Shown piece by piece: positions 8,576 to 17,607 of a DNA stretch of 64,000 nt; within the stretch, counting starts at the first letter, position 1; each line of letters begins with the position of its first letter. The stretch spans positions 153,551 through 217,550 of the forward strand of contig NZ_NFGZ01000003.1 of assembly GCF_002159175.1 (NCBI RefSeq), written 5' to 3'. Origin of the DNA: Flavonifractor sp. An92. Lineage in GTDB: Bacteria; Bacillota; Clostridia; Oscillospirales; Oscillospiraceae. A program made the translations under genes and the position numbers. The notes below the pieces were generated by a model. The model did not search any database. It saw only the letters and a list, made by a program, of their open reading frames with translations, and was not told the DNA's origin.

Positions 8576-10522
8576 TTACTCCTCGTCCGCCTCGGCCTCG
8601 GCGCGCTTGGCGTCCTCCAGCAGAGCACGGATGGACAGAGACACCTTCTTGTGCTCGAAGTCGATGTCGGTGATCTTCACGTCCACCATCTGACCCTCGC
8701 TGAGCACATCACCGGGCTTGTCGATGCGGTGATCGGCGATCTGGGAGATGTGGATCAGGCCGTCCACGCCGGGAACGATCTCGGCGAAGGCGCCGAAGGT
8801 CATCAGCTTGACCACCTTCACGTTGGCCACGGAGCCCACGTCGTAGGTGGAGGTGAACTTGGACCAGGGATCCTCGGTGCGGTCCTTCATGCCCAGGGAG
8901 ATCTTCTTCTTCTCCTTGTCGGCGGAGATGACGTACACCTCGACGGTGTCGCCAACCTTCACGACCTCGCTGGGATCCTTGATGCGGGACCAGGACAGCT
9001 CGGAGATGTGGACCATGCCGTCCACGCCGCCGATGTCCACGAAGGCGCCGTAAGAGGTCAGGGACTTGACCACGCCGGTGTAGCGCTTGCCGTCCTCGAT
9101 CTCAGCCCAGACCTTAGCGGCCTTCTCGGCGCGCTCCTCAGCGGCCACGGCGCGGATGGAGCCCACCACGCGGCGACGGGCACGGTTGACCTCGGTGATG
9201 CGCAGGCGCACCATCTGCTTGACCAGCTCGCTCATGGAAGCGCTGCGGGGCAGACCGGTCTGGGAGGCGGGCACGAACACGCGGATGCCCTTCACATTGA
9301 CGACGACGCCGCCCTTGTTCTCCTCGGTGACCAGACCCTCGACCACAGTGTGGTCCTCCTTGGCCTGCTCGATATCGTCCCAGCTCTTGACGGTATCCAG
9401 GCGCTTCTTGGACAGGGTGACAACACCCTCCTGATCGTTGACACGCATGACGTAGGTCTCGATCTCCTCGCCGACCTTCACGATGTCCTCGACCTTCACA
9501 GTGGGATCGTCACTCAGCTCAGACACCGGTATGTAACCGGCGTGCTTGGTGCCCAGATCGACATAGATCTCAGTGGGGGTGATGCCAGTGACAACACCCG
9601 TGACCTTCTCCCCTGTATTTAAAGTTTTGATCGATTTCTCCAGCATCTCAGCGAAGGATTCCTCGATCTCCATGTTTTCTGCGCTCATTTTGTCATAGAC
9701 CTCCTTTATAATCCACCCGGGCGTCGATGCACCCGCGGTGATTCCTATGGAAGCCTTCCCATACAGGTCGGAAGGTTCCAAATCCTCGCCCCGTTCGACC
9801 CACAGGACCGTGGGGCAGAGGGCAGCGCACAGCTCGGTGAGACGCCTGGTGTTGGAGCTCTCGCGACCGCCGATGACGATCATTCCATCGTTCCGGGCCG
9901 CCAACTCCTGGGCCTCACTTTGCCGTTTACACGTAGCATTACATATTGTATCAAAAATTTTTAAATTTGTACACTGTTTTTTTGCAATTTCTACGCAGAA
10001 ATTCCACGCATTTTGAGTGGCCGTGGTCTGCGAGACCAGTGTAAGAGGCAAACCGGGGCGTTCAGGGTCCTCCGACAGCCACTCAGCCAGGGCTTTGCCC
10101 CCCGAAAGCACCACCGGAGAGCGGCACCAGCCGGCGATGGCCTGCACCTCCGGGTGGGTGGGCGTGCCGATGATGACACAGGTGCGCCCCTCGTCCTCCG
10201 CCTGGGACACGATGCGGTGGATGTGGGAGACGTTGGGGCAGGTGGCGTCGATGATGCGGGCGCCCCGGCGCTCCAGCGCCTCAAAGACCGCCCGGCTCTC
10301 GCCGTGGGAGCGGATGATGACCGCTGCGCCGGACGGCACGTCCTCCGGGCGCTCCACCAGGCCCACGCCCAGCGCCTTCAGGCGCTTGATCTCGCTCTCG
10401 TTGTGGATGATGGGGCCCAGCATGACGCAGGGCTCCCCCGCCGCCGCGGCCTCCTCGGCCAGGCGCACCGCCCGCTTCACGCCGTAGCAGAATCCGGCGG
10501 ACTTGGCCAGCTCCAGCTTCAT
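8576..10522 (-). CDS. ispH-rpsA: Fused 4-hydroxy-3-methylbut-2-enyl diphosphate reductase / ribosomal protein S1
   Basis: The 648-aa protein joins two functions. Residues 1 to about 285 are IspH (LytB), the last MEP-pathway enzyme, with [4Fe-4S] cysteines in GFCYGVKRA, DATCPNVSHIH and TICNATCKRQSEA, plus TPTHPEVQ and SSNTRRL. From about 300 to the end there are four S1 RNA-binding domains, each with a G(A/Y)FVD-like core, as in ribosomal protein S1, and an acidic tail. This fusion is known in Clostridia, so it is not an assembly error. Its start overlaps plsC by four bases. The order cmk-plsC-ispH-rpsA is also a recurrent clostridial arrangement. Confidence 0.95.
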   Translation of the reverse strand: MKLELAKSAGFCYGVKRAVRLAEEAAAAGEPCVMLGPIIHNESEIKRLKALGVGLVERPEDVPSGAAVIIRSHGESRAVFEALERRGARIIDATCPNVSHIHRIVSQAEDEGRTCVIIGTPTHPEVQAIAGWCRSPVVLSGGKALAEWLSEDPERPGLPLTLVSQTTATQNAWNFCVEIAKKQCTNLKIFDTICNATCKRQSEAQELAARNDGMIVIGGRESSNTRRLTELCAALCPTVLWVERGEDLEPSDLYGKASIGITAGASTPGWIIKEVYDKMSAENMEIEESFAEMLEKSIKTLNTGEKVTGVVTGITPTEIYVDLGTKHAGYIPVSELSDDPTVKVEDIVKVGEEIETYVMRVNDQEGVVTLSKKRLDTVKSWDDIEQAKEDHTVVEGLVTEENKGGVVVNVKGIRVFVPASQTGLPRSASMSELVKQMVRLRITEVNRARRRVVGSIRAVAAEERAEKAAKVWAEIEDGKRYTGVVKSLTSYGAFVDIGGVDGMVHISELSWSRIKDPSEVVKVGDTVEVYVISADKEKKKISLGMKDRTEDPWSKFTSTYDVGSVANVKVVKLMTFGAFAEIVPGVDGLIHISQIADHRIDKPGDVLSEGQMVDVKITDIDFEHKKVSLSIRALLEDAKRAEAEADEE

Positions 10523-11127
10523 CCCGCCAGCTCCTTCAGCGCCCGGATGCGGCTCATCAGGTCCGCGGTAATGGCCTCATACTCCTCCTGGGTCCCCTTG
10601 CGGGTGGCCACGGTGGGGGTAAAGGGCTCCCCGATCACCACCGGCGTGCGGCGGAACCACTTCTTCTTCTCGGGGATGTACACCGGCAGGATGGGCACGC
10701 CGCAGCGCACCGCCAGCATGGCCGCACCGGCCTTGGGGTGGCTCACCTCGCCCCGGCTCTCATGGACCCGGGTGCCCTCGGGAAAGACCAGGACCTTCTC
10801 CCCTTCCCGCAGGTACTTCATGGCCTGCTTCACCGCGCCGATGTCGCTCTTGCCCCGCTCCACGCCGAAGATGCCGGCCTTGGCCAGCAGGAAGCCCACC
10901 ACCGGGATACGCAGGAGCTCGGCCTTGGCCATGGGGCGGATCTGATTCTTCAGGCGGAAGGCGAAAGCCAGGTACAGCGGGTCGCTGTCACTGGTGTGGT
11001 TGCAGCAGATCATCAGTCCACCCTCGGGGATGTGCTCCCGTCCGATGACCCGGCCCGGATGGACCAGATTGAAAAAGGGATAGACGATGCAATAGAGGAA
11101 GTTGTACCAGCGTCTCGTGCTCTTCAT
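10519..11127 (-). CDS. plsC: 1-acyl-sn-glycerol-3-phosphate acyltransferase
   Basis: PlsC adds the second acyl chain to make phosphatidic acid at the membrane. The 202-aa protein has the HX4D catalytic motif in CCNHTSDSDPLY (about residues 42-53), the FPEGTR motif near residue 116, and an N-terminal hydrophobic segment. Four-base ATGA overlaps with cmk upstream and ispH-rpsA downstream point to a tightly coupled operon. Confidence 0.93.
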   Translation of the reverse strand: MKSTRRWYNFLYCIVYPFFNLVHPGRVIGREHIPEGGLMICCNHTSDSDPLYLAFAFRLKNQIRPMAKAELLRIPVVGFLLAKAGIFGVERGKSDIGAVKQAMKYLREGEKVLVFPEGTRVHESRGEVSHPKAGAAMLAVRCGVPILPVYIPEKKKWFRRTPVVIGEPFTPTVATRKGTQEEYEAITADLMSRIRALKELAG

Positions 11128-11801
11128 GCCAGCACCCCCGCCCGGATCACGGACAAAAGCCGCTCCAGGCTCTCCTCCAGGGAACAGCCGGTGGTGTCCA
11201 CCTCCACAGCGTCCTCCGCCCGGCGCAGCGGCGCGGCCGCCCGGCCGCTGTCCTTGGCGTCCCGCTCCACCAGGTCCTTCAGAACCTCCTCGTAGGCCTC
11301 GGGCGTCCCCCGCTGCTGCAATTCCTCCCAGCGGCGGCGGGCCCGCTCCTCCGGCGAGGCGGTGAGGAACACCTTCACATCAGCCGCCGGCAGGACCACC
11401 GTACCGATGTCTCGGCCGTCCATCACCACGTCGTTGCGCCGGGCCAGATCCCGCTGCATATCCATCAGGTGGGCCCGGACCTCCGGGATGGCCGACACGC
11501 CTGAGGCGTAGCGGGAGACCTCCGGCAGGCGGATGGCCTGACTCACGTCCTCCCCGTTGAGGTACATCCGCTGCATCCCGTCCCCGCCGTGGCGGAGATC
11601 GATGGCACAGTCCTCCAGAAGCGCCACCACGGCCGCCCCGTCCTGCGGGTCCACGCCCCGGCGCAGCGCGGCCAGACCCAGCGTGCGGTAGATGGCTCCG
11701 GTGTCCACATAGAGGTACCCCAGAGCCGCGGCCACCTGTCGGGCCAGGGTGCTCTTTCCGGCCCCGGCAGGCCCGTCGATGGCGATACTTTTAAAACCCA
11801 T
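11124..11801 (-). CDS. cmk: Cytidylate kinase
   Basis: The enzyme phosphorylates CMP and dCMP. The 225-aa protein has the P-loop IDGPAGAGKSTLAR at residues 8-21, the GAIYRTLGLAAL CMP-binding region, and the DGRDIGTVV motif near residue 130. The start lies inside the end of the flavoprotein gene (11-bp overlap). It is the first classical member of the cmk-plsC-ispH-rpsA run. Confidence 0.95.
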   Translation of the reverse strand: MGFKSIAIDGPAGAGKSTLARQVAAALGYLYVDTGAIYRTLGLAALRRGVDPQDGAAVVALLEDCAIDLRHGGDGMQRMYLNGEDVSQAIRLPEVSRYASGVSAIPEVRAHLMDMQRDLARRNDVVMDGRDIGTVVLPAADVKVFLTASPEERARRRWEELQQRGTPEAYEEVLKDLVERDAKDSGRAAAPLRRAEDAVEVDTTGCSLEESLERLLSVIRAGVLA

Positions 11802-13068
11802 GTCCGTTTGCTCCTTCCCCGTCTTGCAGAAACTGAGCGGCGCCCGCTCCCGCCGCCCGGCCAGTCGACCAGGCGATCTGGAGGTTGAAGCCGCCCGTAT
11901 AGGCGTCCACGTCCAGCAGCTCTCCCGCCAGGAAGAGCCCCGGCGCCTTTTTGGACGCCATGGTGTGGGGGTCTACCTCCGACACCTTCACCCCGCCGCT
12001 GGTCACGATGGCCTCGGCGATGGGGCGCGGCCCGGCGATGTCCACCCGGAAGCCCTTCAGGAGCTCCAGAAGAGCCCGGCGCTGTCCCCGGGTGACGGCG
12101 TTCACCGGCGTGTCCCCCGGGATGCCGCTGCGCTTGACCATCACCGGGATCATCAGCCGGGGCAGCAGCCCCTCCAGCACGTTGTGGAGGGCGCGGTTGG
12201 GGCTCTCGCCGAAGTCCCGCAGCAGCCGCTGGTCCAGCTTCTCCTCGTCCAGTGCCGGCTTCAGGTCGATGAGGACATGGTACTGCCGTTTACCAAAATC
12301 CCGCATGTGGGCGCTGGCACTGAGGATCAGCGGCCCGGACAGGCCGAAGTGGGTGAAGAGCAGCTCCCCCTGCTCGGCGTAGACCGTCTTTTTCCGGTCG
12401 TCCCGCACCTTGATGGCCACGTTGCGCAGAGAGAGGCCCTGCATGGCCTTGCAGTCCTCCCCCACCGCCTCCAGCGGCACCAGGGAGGGCTTGGGCGGCA
12501 GGATGGTGTGGCCCACCGCCTCGGCCATGGCGTAGCCGTCACCGGTGGAACCGGTGCCTGGGTAGGACGCGCCGCCCGTGGCCAGGACCACCGCCCCGGC
12601 GGGATAGCGTCCGTGCTCCCCCTGTACGCCGGTGACCGCGCCGGTCTCATCGGTAAAGAGAGACACCGCCCGATCCTCCGTGATGGCTACCCGGCTGCGG
12701 CGCAGGGCCAGAAAAAGGGCGTCCACGATATCGGCGGCCTTGTCGCTCTCGGGAAAGACCCGGTTGCCCCGCTCGGTCTTGAGCGGGACCCCCAGGGCAC
12801 GGAAATACGCCTTGACCTGCTCCGGCGGGAAGCGGGTCACGGCGCTCATGAGAAACTTGGGATTGCGGGGCACGTTCTCCAGCACCTGGGCGGGAGAACA
12901 GTCGTTGGTCAGGTTGCACCGGCCCTTGCCGGTGATGTAGATCTTGCGTCCCACCTTGGGGTTGCGCTCCAGAAGGCGCACATCTGCGCCCAGCTCGGCG
13001 GCGGTCAGCGCAGCCATCATCCCGGCCGCGCCGCCGCCCACCACGACGATCTCGTTTGAATCCGCCAC
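11791..13068 (-). CDS. HI0933/YhiN-family NAD(P)/FAD-dependent oxidoreductase
   Basis: This flavoprotein of about 425 aa carries the dinucleotide-binding IVVVGGGAAGMMAAL at its N-terminus, GRKIYITGKGRCNLTND shortly after (typical of the HI0933/BaiN-like family), GGASYPGTGSTGDGY in the middle, and GGFNLQIAWSTG at the end. Relatives have unknown or proposed bile-acid or aminoacetone activity, so no substrate is given here. I prefer GTG at 13068, two bases after the rpiR stop, which gives the family-like start; an ATG at 13101 inside rpiR is possible. It overlaps cmk by 11 bp. Confidence 0.85.
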   Translation of the reverse strand: MADSNEIVVVGGGAAGMMAALTAAELGADVRLLERNPKVGRKIYITGKGRCNLTNDCSPAQVLENVPRNPKFLMSAVTRFPPEQVKAYFRALGVPLKTERGNRVFPESDKAADIVDALFLALRRSRVAITEDRAVSLFTDETGAVTGVQGEHGRYPAGAVVLATGGASYPGTGSTGDGYAMAEAVGHTILPPKPSLVPLEAVGEDCKAMQGLSLRNVAIKVRDDRKKTVYAEQGELLFTHFGLSGPLILSASAHMRDFGKRQYHVLIDLKPALDEEKLDQRLLRDFGESPNRALHNVLEGLLPRLMIPVMVKRSGIPGDTPVNAVTRGQRRALLELLKGFRVDIAGPRPIAEAIVTSGGVKVSEVDPHTMASKKAPGLFLAGELLDVDAYTGGFNLQIAWSTGRAAGAGAAQFLQDGEGANGHGF

Positions 13069-13069
13069 G

Positions 13070-13945
13070 TTACGCCCCCGTCTCCGGCTCGGCCTGCTCA
13101 TAGACCTGGTACTCCGCCCAGATCTTCTCCAGAGCCCCGAAGGTCTGGGAGAGGTCGCTGTTCTTCCGACGCCCGATGGCCACGATCAGGGCATTGACCA
13201 GGCTCAGCGGGGCCACCAGGGAGTCCACGAAGGAGGCCATGTCGCTCTTGGCCATGAGGGTGTGGGTAGCGATGGCGGCCAGCGGGGAGGTCTCGCAGTC
13301 AGTGATGGCCACCACCCGCGCGCCCCGGTCCCGGGCGAAGGTCATGGCGTTCACCGTGCGGCGGGAGTAGCGGGGGAAGCTGATGCCGATGATGACATCC
13401 TCCGGGCCGATGTGGAGCATCTGCTCAAAGACCTCGCTGACCGAGGTGGTGTGCATGAGCACCACGTTTTCGAAGATGAGATTGAAGTAGAAGCCCAAAA
13501 AGCTGGCCAGCGCCGTGGCAGAGCGCACGCCCAGGATGTAAATGCGCCGGGCGGACACGATGGTGTCCACCGCCCGCTCGAAGCTGCCCCGATCCACGTC
13601 CTCCAGGGTCATGCGGATCTTCTCCACGTCGGACTGCATGACCATGGACAGCACGTCCTGATCGCCGATGCGGTCGTTGGACACCTCGATACGCTGGATG
13701 GAGGTGAGCTTGTTGCGGATCATCTCCTGAAGGGCCTTCTGCATGGCGGGATATCCGTCATAGCCCAGCTCCGCGGCGAAGCGGACCACCGTGGACTCGC
13801 TGACGTTCACCGTCTTGCCCAGACGGCTGGCGGTCATAAAGGCCGCTTTGTCGTAGGAATCCAGGATAAAGTGGGCGATCAGCTTCTGCCCCTTGGAAAA
13901 GGTGCTCATATTGTTCTGTATGGCAGCCAGGATGTCTTTTGGCAT
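13070..13945 (-). CDS. MurR/RpiR family transcriptional regulator
   Basis: The 291-aa protein has an N-terminal HTH_6 DNA-binding domain (about 1-77) and a C-terminal SIS domain (about 120-260) that binds phosphosugars in the family. The start MPKDILAAIQNN at 13945 has AGGAGG upstream. It has its own consensus promoter (13997-14025). No sugar gene lies beside it; the downstream gene is the HI0933-like flavoprotein, which may be co-transcribed. The effector cannot be told from the sequence. Confidence 0.9.
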   Translation of the reverse strand: MPKDILAAIQNNMSTFSKGQKLIAHFILDSYDKAAFMTASRLGKTVNVSESTVVRFAAELGYDGYPAMQKALQEMIRNKLTSIQRIEVSNDRIGDQDVLSMVMQSDVEKIRMTLEDVDRGSFERAVDTIVSARRIYILGVRSATALASFLGFYFNLIFENVVLMHTTSVSEVFEQMLHIGPEDVIIGISFPRYSRRTVNAMTFARDRGARVVAITDCETSPLAAIATHTLMAKSDMASFVDSLVAPLSLVNALIVAIGRRKNSDLSQTFGALEKIWAEYQVYEQAEPETGA

Positions 13946-13996
13946 CGCCGGTCCCTCCTGTCGTTTGCCCGGGTCCGGGCAAGGGTTCATCTTAAT

Positions 13997-14025
13997 ATCA
14001 TAGCGGCAAGCGACCCAAAATGCAA
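13997..14025 (-). promoter_or_regulatory. Sigma-A-type promoter of the rpiR-type regulator
   Basis: On the minus strand there is TTGCAT (14025-14020), a 17-bp spacer and TATGAT (14002-13997). A short leader palindrome (13966-13983) lies between it and the start codon and could be a site for self-control. Confidence 0.7.
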
Positions 14026-14073
14026 GAGGGCTTTGCAGGATTTGCGTAATTTTCGTGCAAGTGTCGTGTAACG

Positions 14074-14781
14074 TCAGCGCAGGCCCAGCTGATGACGCTC
14101 CTCTTCCGTCAAAAGACGCCACCGGCCCACCGGCAAATCGCCCAGGCGCAGCGCCCCCTCCCGCACCCGGCGCAGGCGGCGCACCTGCAGTCCGGCCAGG
14201 GCGCACATCCGCCGCACCTGGCGGTTCTTCCCCTCGTGGATGGTCACCGAGAGGACGCTCTCCCCCTTCTCCCGGCCCAGCAGCTCCACCCGCGCCGGGC
14301 GGAGAGGCACGCCGTCCAGGGTGATGGGCCCGCGCAGGACCGGCAGGGCTTTTCCTGCGTCGCCGGTGACCCAGACGTGGTACTCCTTCTCCACCTCGTG
14401 ACTGGGGTGGATGAGGCGGTGGGTGAGCTCCCCGTCATCGGTGAGGAGGAGCAGCCCCTCCGAGTCCAGGTCCAGCCGGCCCACCGGCCACACCCGGGCG
14501 GGGCAGCCCTTCACCAGGTCGGCCACCGTTTTCCGGCCCTTCTCATCGGAGAGGGTGGTCACGTAGCCACGAGGTTTGTTCAGCATCAGGTAGGTCCGCG
14601 CCTCTCCATGGCGCAGGGGCTTGCCGTCCACCCGGATGTCGTCCCGCTCCGGGTCGGCCTTGTCCCCCAGGGACGCGGCGCGGCCATTCACCGTCACCCG
14701 CCCGGCCAGCAGATATTGCTCCGCACCCCGGCGGGAGGTCACCCCCGCCGCCGACAGGATCTTTTGCAGCCGCTCTTCCAA
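14074..14781 (-). CDS. rluB: Ribosomal large-subunit pseudouridine synthase (RluB/RsuA family)
   Basis: The 235-aa enzyme has an S4 RNA-binding domain (1-60: MEERLQKILSAAGV, SRRGAEQYL) and a RsuA/RluB/E/F catalytic domain with GRLDLDSEGLLLLT, whose Asp is the nucleophile, then KEYHVWV and GKNRQVRRMC. Gram-positive homologs next to scpAB modify 23S rRNA (RluB). The start is TTG at 14781 after AAAGGAGAGAGGG. It is the last gene of the scpA-scpB-dacF run. Confidence 0.92.
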   Translation of the reverse strand: MEERLQKILSAAGVTSRRGAEQYLLAGRVTVNGRAASLGDKADPERDDIRVDGKPLRHGEARTYLMLNKPRGYVTTLSDEKGRKTVADLVKGCPARVWPVGRLDLDSEGLLLLTDDGELTHRLIHPSHEVEKEYHVWVTGDAGKALPVLRGPITLDGVPLRPARVELLGREKGESVLSVTIHEGKNRQVRRMCALAGLQVRRLRRVREGALRLGDLPVGRWRLLTEEERHQLGLR

Positions 14782-14802
14782 AGCCCTCTCTCCTTTTTCT
14801 CT

Positions 14803-15903
14803 CTAATCGGACCCCAGCCACAGCAAGCGCAGCCAGTCCAGCAAAGACCGCTCTCCCGCCCGCAGGTCGGAGACGCTCTGCGTGACCACCAGCGGGGTCT
14901 CCCCCACCGTCTCGCCGTCTAAGGTAAAGACCATCCGGCCCACGGTCTGCCCCGCTTCCAGGGGGGCCTCCAACGTATCAGGCAGCTCCACGGTCTGCTC
15001 TACGGTTTCTCCGGACTCCAGGGCGCAATACACGCTCTCCCCTGCTGCCACGGAGACCAGACCGGGCACCGCCCCTGTCACTGGGAGGGTGGCGATCTCC
15101 GTTCCCGCTGCCACCAGCTCGGTGCGGGGGAAGGTGGAAAAGCCGTAGTCCAGCAGCTCCGCGTGGTCGGCCCAGTCGTCCCGGTCGTTGAGGGTGACGG
15201 CAATCAGGGTCTGGCCCTCCCGCTCCGCCGCCGACACCAGGGTGCGCCCGGCCTTCTGGGTGTACCCCGTCTTAAGGCCGATGCAGCCCTCATACCGCCA
15301 AAGAAGCTTGTTGTGGTTCAGGAGGGTACGCGTCCCGATGGTGGTCACCGGGGTGGCGGCAATTTTGGCCAGCGGCTCCACCGACAAAAAGGCCCGGGCC
15401 AGCCTGGCCAGGTCCGTAGCGGAGGCGTAGTTCCCCTCATCCTCCAGGCCGCTGGGGGTGGAGAAGTGGCTCCGGGTCATGCCCAGCTCCGCCGCCGTTT
15501 CGTTCATCCGCTCGATGAAATCCGAGCTGTCCCCGCCGCAGGAACCCGCCACCGCCTCCGCTGCGTCGTTCCCCGACACCAGCAGCACGCCGTAGAGCAG
15601 CTCCTCCAGGGTGAGCCTCTCCCCCGCCCGCAGGTACAGGGAGGAGCCCTCGATCCCCGTCCACTCCGGCTTGATCTCCACCACGCTCTGGAGGGTGGGG
15701 TCGTACTCGTATGCCACCAGGGCGGTCATCAGCTTGGTGGTGGAGGCGATGGGCAGGGCCTCGTCCCCGTTCTGAGACCAGAGTATCCGGCCGGAATCGC
15801 CGTCCATCAGCACCGCACCCTTGGCGGAAACCGACGGCCCGGCCCCCAGGGCCGGGCCGCTCAGCACCGACAGGATCAAGAATAACGCCGTAGCGCGCTT
15901 CAT
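14803..15903 (-). CDS. dacF: D-alanyl-D-alanine carboxypeptidase (DacF-like, PBP5 family)
   Basis: The enzyme trims the terminal D-Ala from peptidoglycan peptides outside the membrane. The 366-aa protein has a signal peptide (cleavage about residue 20, after GPALGA), then the three penicillin-binding motifs: the SxxK box in ASTTKLMTAL, SGN in VSGNDAAEA and KTG in LKTGYTQKAG. A C-terminal PBP5-like beta domain follows. Proximity to gerW and spore genes suggests a DacF role in sporulation, but a vegetative DacA role cannot be excluded. Confidence 0.92.
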   Translation of the reverse strand: MKRATALFLILSVLSGPALGAGPSVSAKGAVLMDGDSGRILWSQNGDEALPIASTTKLMTALVAYEYDPTLQSVVEIKPEWTGIEGSSLYLRAGERLTLEELLYGVLLVSGNDAAEAVAGSCGGDSSDFIERMNETAAELGMTRSHFSTPSGLEDEGNYASATDLARLARAFLSVEPLAKIAATPVTTIGTRTLLNHNKLLWRYEGCIGLKTGYTQKAGRTLVSAAEREGQTLIAVTLNDRDDWADHAELLDYGFSTFPRTELVAAGTEIATLPVTGAVPGLVSVAAGESVYCALESGETVEQTVELPDTLEAPLEAGQTVGRMVFTLDGETVGETPLVVTQSVSDLRAGERSLLDWLRLLWLGSD

Positions 15904-15962
15904 GGGGCATCACCTCGCAGTAAGATGCCATCAGTATGCCCCGGTCTGGTCCAGAATATTCC

Positions 15963-16376
15963 TTACAGGACCTCGCCCTGCTCGTCCTTTTCCTTCTTCC
16001 GGCTGTCCAGGTAGTCAGTCAGACGGTCGACGAGCTCGGGCACCATCTCCACCACCCGGTCGGCCGGGCCCACCGCGGGCTGGGCCACCGGCAGCAGGCG
16101 CACGGTGTCCCCCTTGATGACCAGGAAGGACACGGGCTTGACCTTCACGCTGGCGCCGCCGCCACCGCCGAAGATGTTGTTGGACTTCTCCTTCTGGGTG
16201 TTCAGATCCAGATCGCTGCCGCCCGAGGCGAAGCCCACGCTCACCTGGGAGATGGGCAGGATGGTCACGCCGCCGGCCTCAATGGGGTCGCCCACCACGG
16301 TGTTCACATCCACCATTTCCCGGATTTTCTCCATGGTGGTCTGCATCAGGTCGTTGATGGAGTTCTTATTTTCCAT
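15963..16376 (-). CDS. ytfJ: GerW (YtfJ) family spore protein
   Basis: The 137-aa protein matches the GerW/YtfJ family, needed in Bacillus for normal spore germination with some germinants. It has the family pattern of an N-terminal helix (INDLMQTTMEKIREMVD), TVVGDPIEAGGVTILPIS, and the Gly-rich FGGGGGASVKVKPVSFLVI. It overlaps DUF2953 by 11 bp and keeps the order scpA-scpB-(DUF2953)-ytfJ-dacF known from many Firmicutes. Confidence 0.92.
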   Translation of the reverse strand: MENKNSINDLMQTTMEKIREMVDVNTVVGDPIEAGGVTILPISQVSVGFASGGSDLDLNTQKEKSNNIFGGGGGASVKVKPVSFLVIKGDTVRLLPVAQPAVGPADRVVEMVPELVDRLTDYLDSRKKEKDEQGEVL

Positions 16377-16998
16377 GATTGATCGCCTCTTTCTCGTTGG
16401 ATGGCGCCGCGTCTCCGCCCCGGTCCAGGCGGCGGACGGCCTGCGGCAGGAACCAGAAGGTGAATACCACGAGCTGCCCCAGGGTCAGGGAAATGTCCGC
16501 CCGGAGATGGACCCGGGTGGATTCCGCCTCGAAGTCCACGGACGTGGAGATGCGGCGCTCCCGCACCTGAAAAGCATGCTCAAAAAGGGGAAGGATCATA
16601 CCCAGAAGGGCATTGGCGCCGCCGTACAGGAGGGCCGTGTCCCCCGGGTCGGAGCCGCCCACCGTCAGGCGGAGCTCCAGAAGGTCCACGCGGATGGCCC
16701 GGCGCAGACGCCCGGCCGCCTCACACACCAGCGGCAGCCAGGTCTCTAGAAGTTCGGCGATCCCGGAAAAGGAGGCGGGTGCTTCCGGCGTTTTCGGGGG
16801 CTTGTCCGGCTTGGGGGCCTCCGCCTTTGCGGGCTTCCGCTTCTTTTTCCGCAGGGGCCAGACCTGCACACGCAGCAGGCCCACCCGGGCCCGAACGGTA
16901 AACTCAGTCCCGTTCCAGAGGACGCTCCCCCCCAGCCGCAGGCGGCTGAGCAGAAACAGCGCCGCCGCGATCAGAAGGAGGACCAGCGGCCACCTCAT
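16366..16998 (-). CDS. DUF2953 membrane-anchored protein
   Basis: This is a 210-aa protein of unknown function with an N-terminal membrane helix (about 3-19), a Lys/Pro-rich linker (about 50-75), and a DUF2953-type domain. The start ATG at 16998 overlaps the scpB stop as ATGA; a longer upstream opening is only antisense coding capacity. In spore formers this gene sits before ytfJ, where the B. subtilis neighbour is YtfI. A sporulation link is inferred from position only. Confidence 0.8.
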   Translation of the reverse strand: MRWPLVLLLIAAALFLLSRLRLGGSVLWNGTEFTVRARVGLLRVQVWPLRKKKRKPAKAEAPKPDKPPKTPEAPASFSGIAELLETWLPLVCEAAGRLRRAIRVDLLELRLTVGGSDPGDTALLYGGANALLGMILPLFEHAFQVRERRISTSVDFEAESTRVHLRADISLTLGQLVVFTFWFLPQAVRRLDRGGDAAPSNEKEAINHGK

Positions 16999-17591
16999 GG
17001 CTCCACCGCCTCTTCCTCTCCCCGCAGCTGGGCCAGTCGCTCCTCCAGGGCCCGACCGGTCTTTTCCTCCTCGGTGGACACATTGGGCAGATCCGGCAGA
17101 TCGTTCAGATTGCTCAGCCCGAAGGAGCGCAGGAAGGCCTGGGTGGTGCGGTACTGGATGGGCCGGCCAGGCACCGGCAGGCGCCCGCACTCCTCGATGA
17201 GGCCCCGGTCCACCAGCATGCTGACGGTATAGGCGCTGTCCACGCCCCGGATCTGGTCGATATAGGCCCGGGTGATGGGCTGAAAGTAGGCGATGACTGC
17301 CAGCACCTCCAGCGCCGTCTGGGACAGGCGGGCGGGGCGTCGGCTCTCCAGCGCCCGGCGGATGACCTCCGCGTGCTCCGGCGCGGAGCAGAGCTGATAG
17401 GAGGTGCCCAGCTGCAAAAGCCGCATCCCCCGCCGCTCGAAGCGGTAGCGGTCGGCCAGACGGCGGCAGGCGCCGTCCACGCTCACACGGTCCAGGTCCA
17501 GCGCCATACACAGCCGCTCCACGCCCACCGGCTCACCGGAGGCAAAGAGCACCGCCTCGATGGCTGACTCCACTTCACGTTGTACGTCCAA
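16995..17591 (-). CDS. scpB: Segregation and condensation protein B
   Basis: ScpB partners ScpA and the SMC ATPase to condense and separate chromosomes. The 198-aa protein begins DVQREVESAIEAVLFASGEP and contains two winged-helix domains with LEVLAVIAYFQPITRAYID. It starts with TTG at 17591, nine bases after GGAGG. It follows scpA by 16 bp and couples to DUF2953 by ATGA. smc itself is not in the window. Confidence 0.95.
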   Translation of the reverse strand: MDVQREVESAIEAVLFASGEPVGVERLCMALDLDRVSVDGACRRLADRYRFERRGMRLLQLGTSYQLCSAPEHAEVIRRALESRRPARLSQTALEVLAVIAYFQPITRAYIDQIRGVDSAYTVSMLVDRGLIEECGRLPVPGRPIQYRTTQAFLRSFGLSNLNDLPDLPNVSTEEEKTGRALEERLAQLRGEEEAVEP

Positions 17592-17607
17592 GGCTTCCGC
17601 CCTCCTC

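Noticed and set aside
8576..10522. IspH-S1 fusion as assembly artefact
   Set aside because: The same fusion is known in many Clostridia and the frame is intact.
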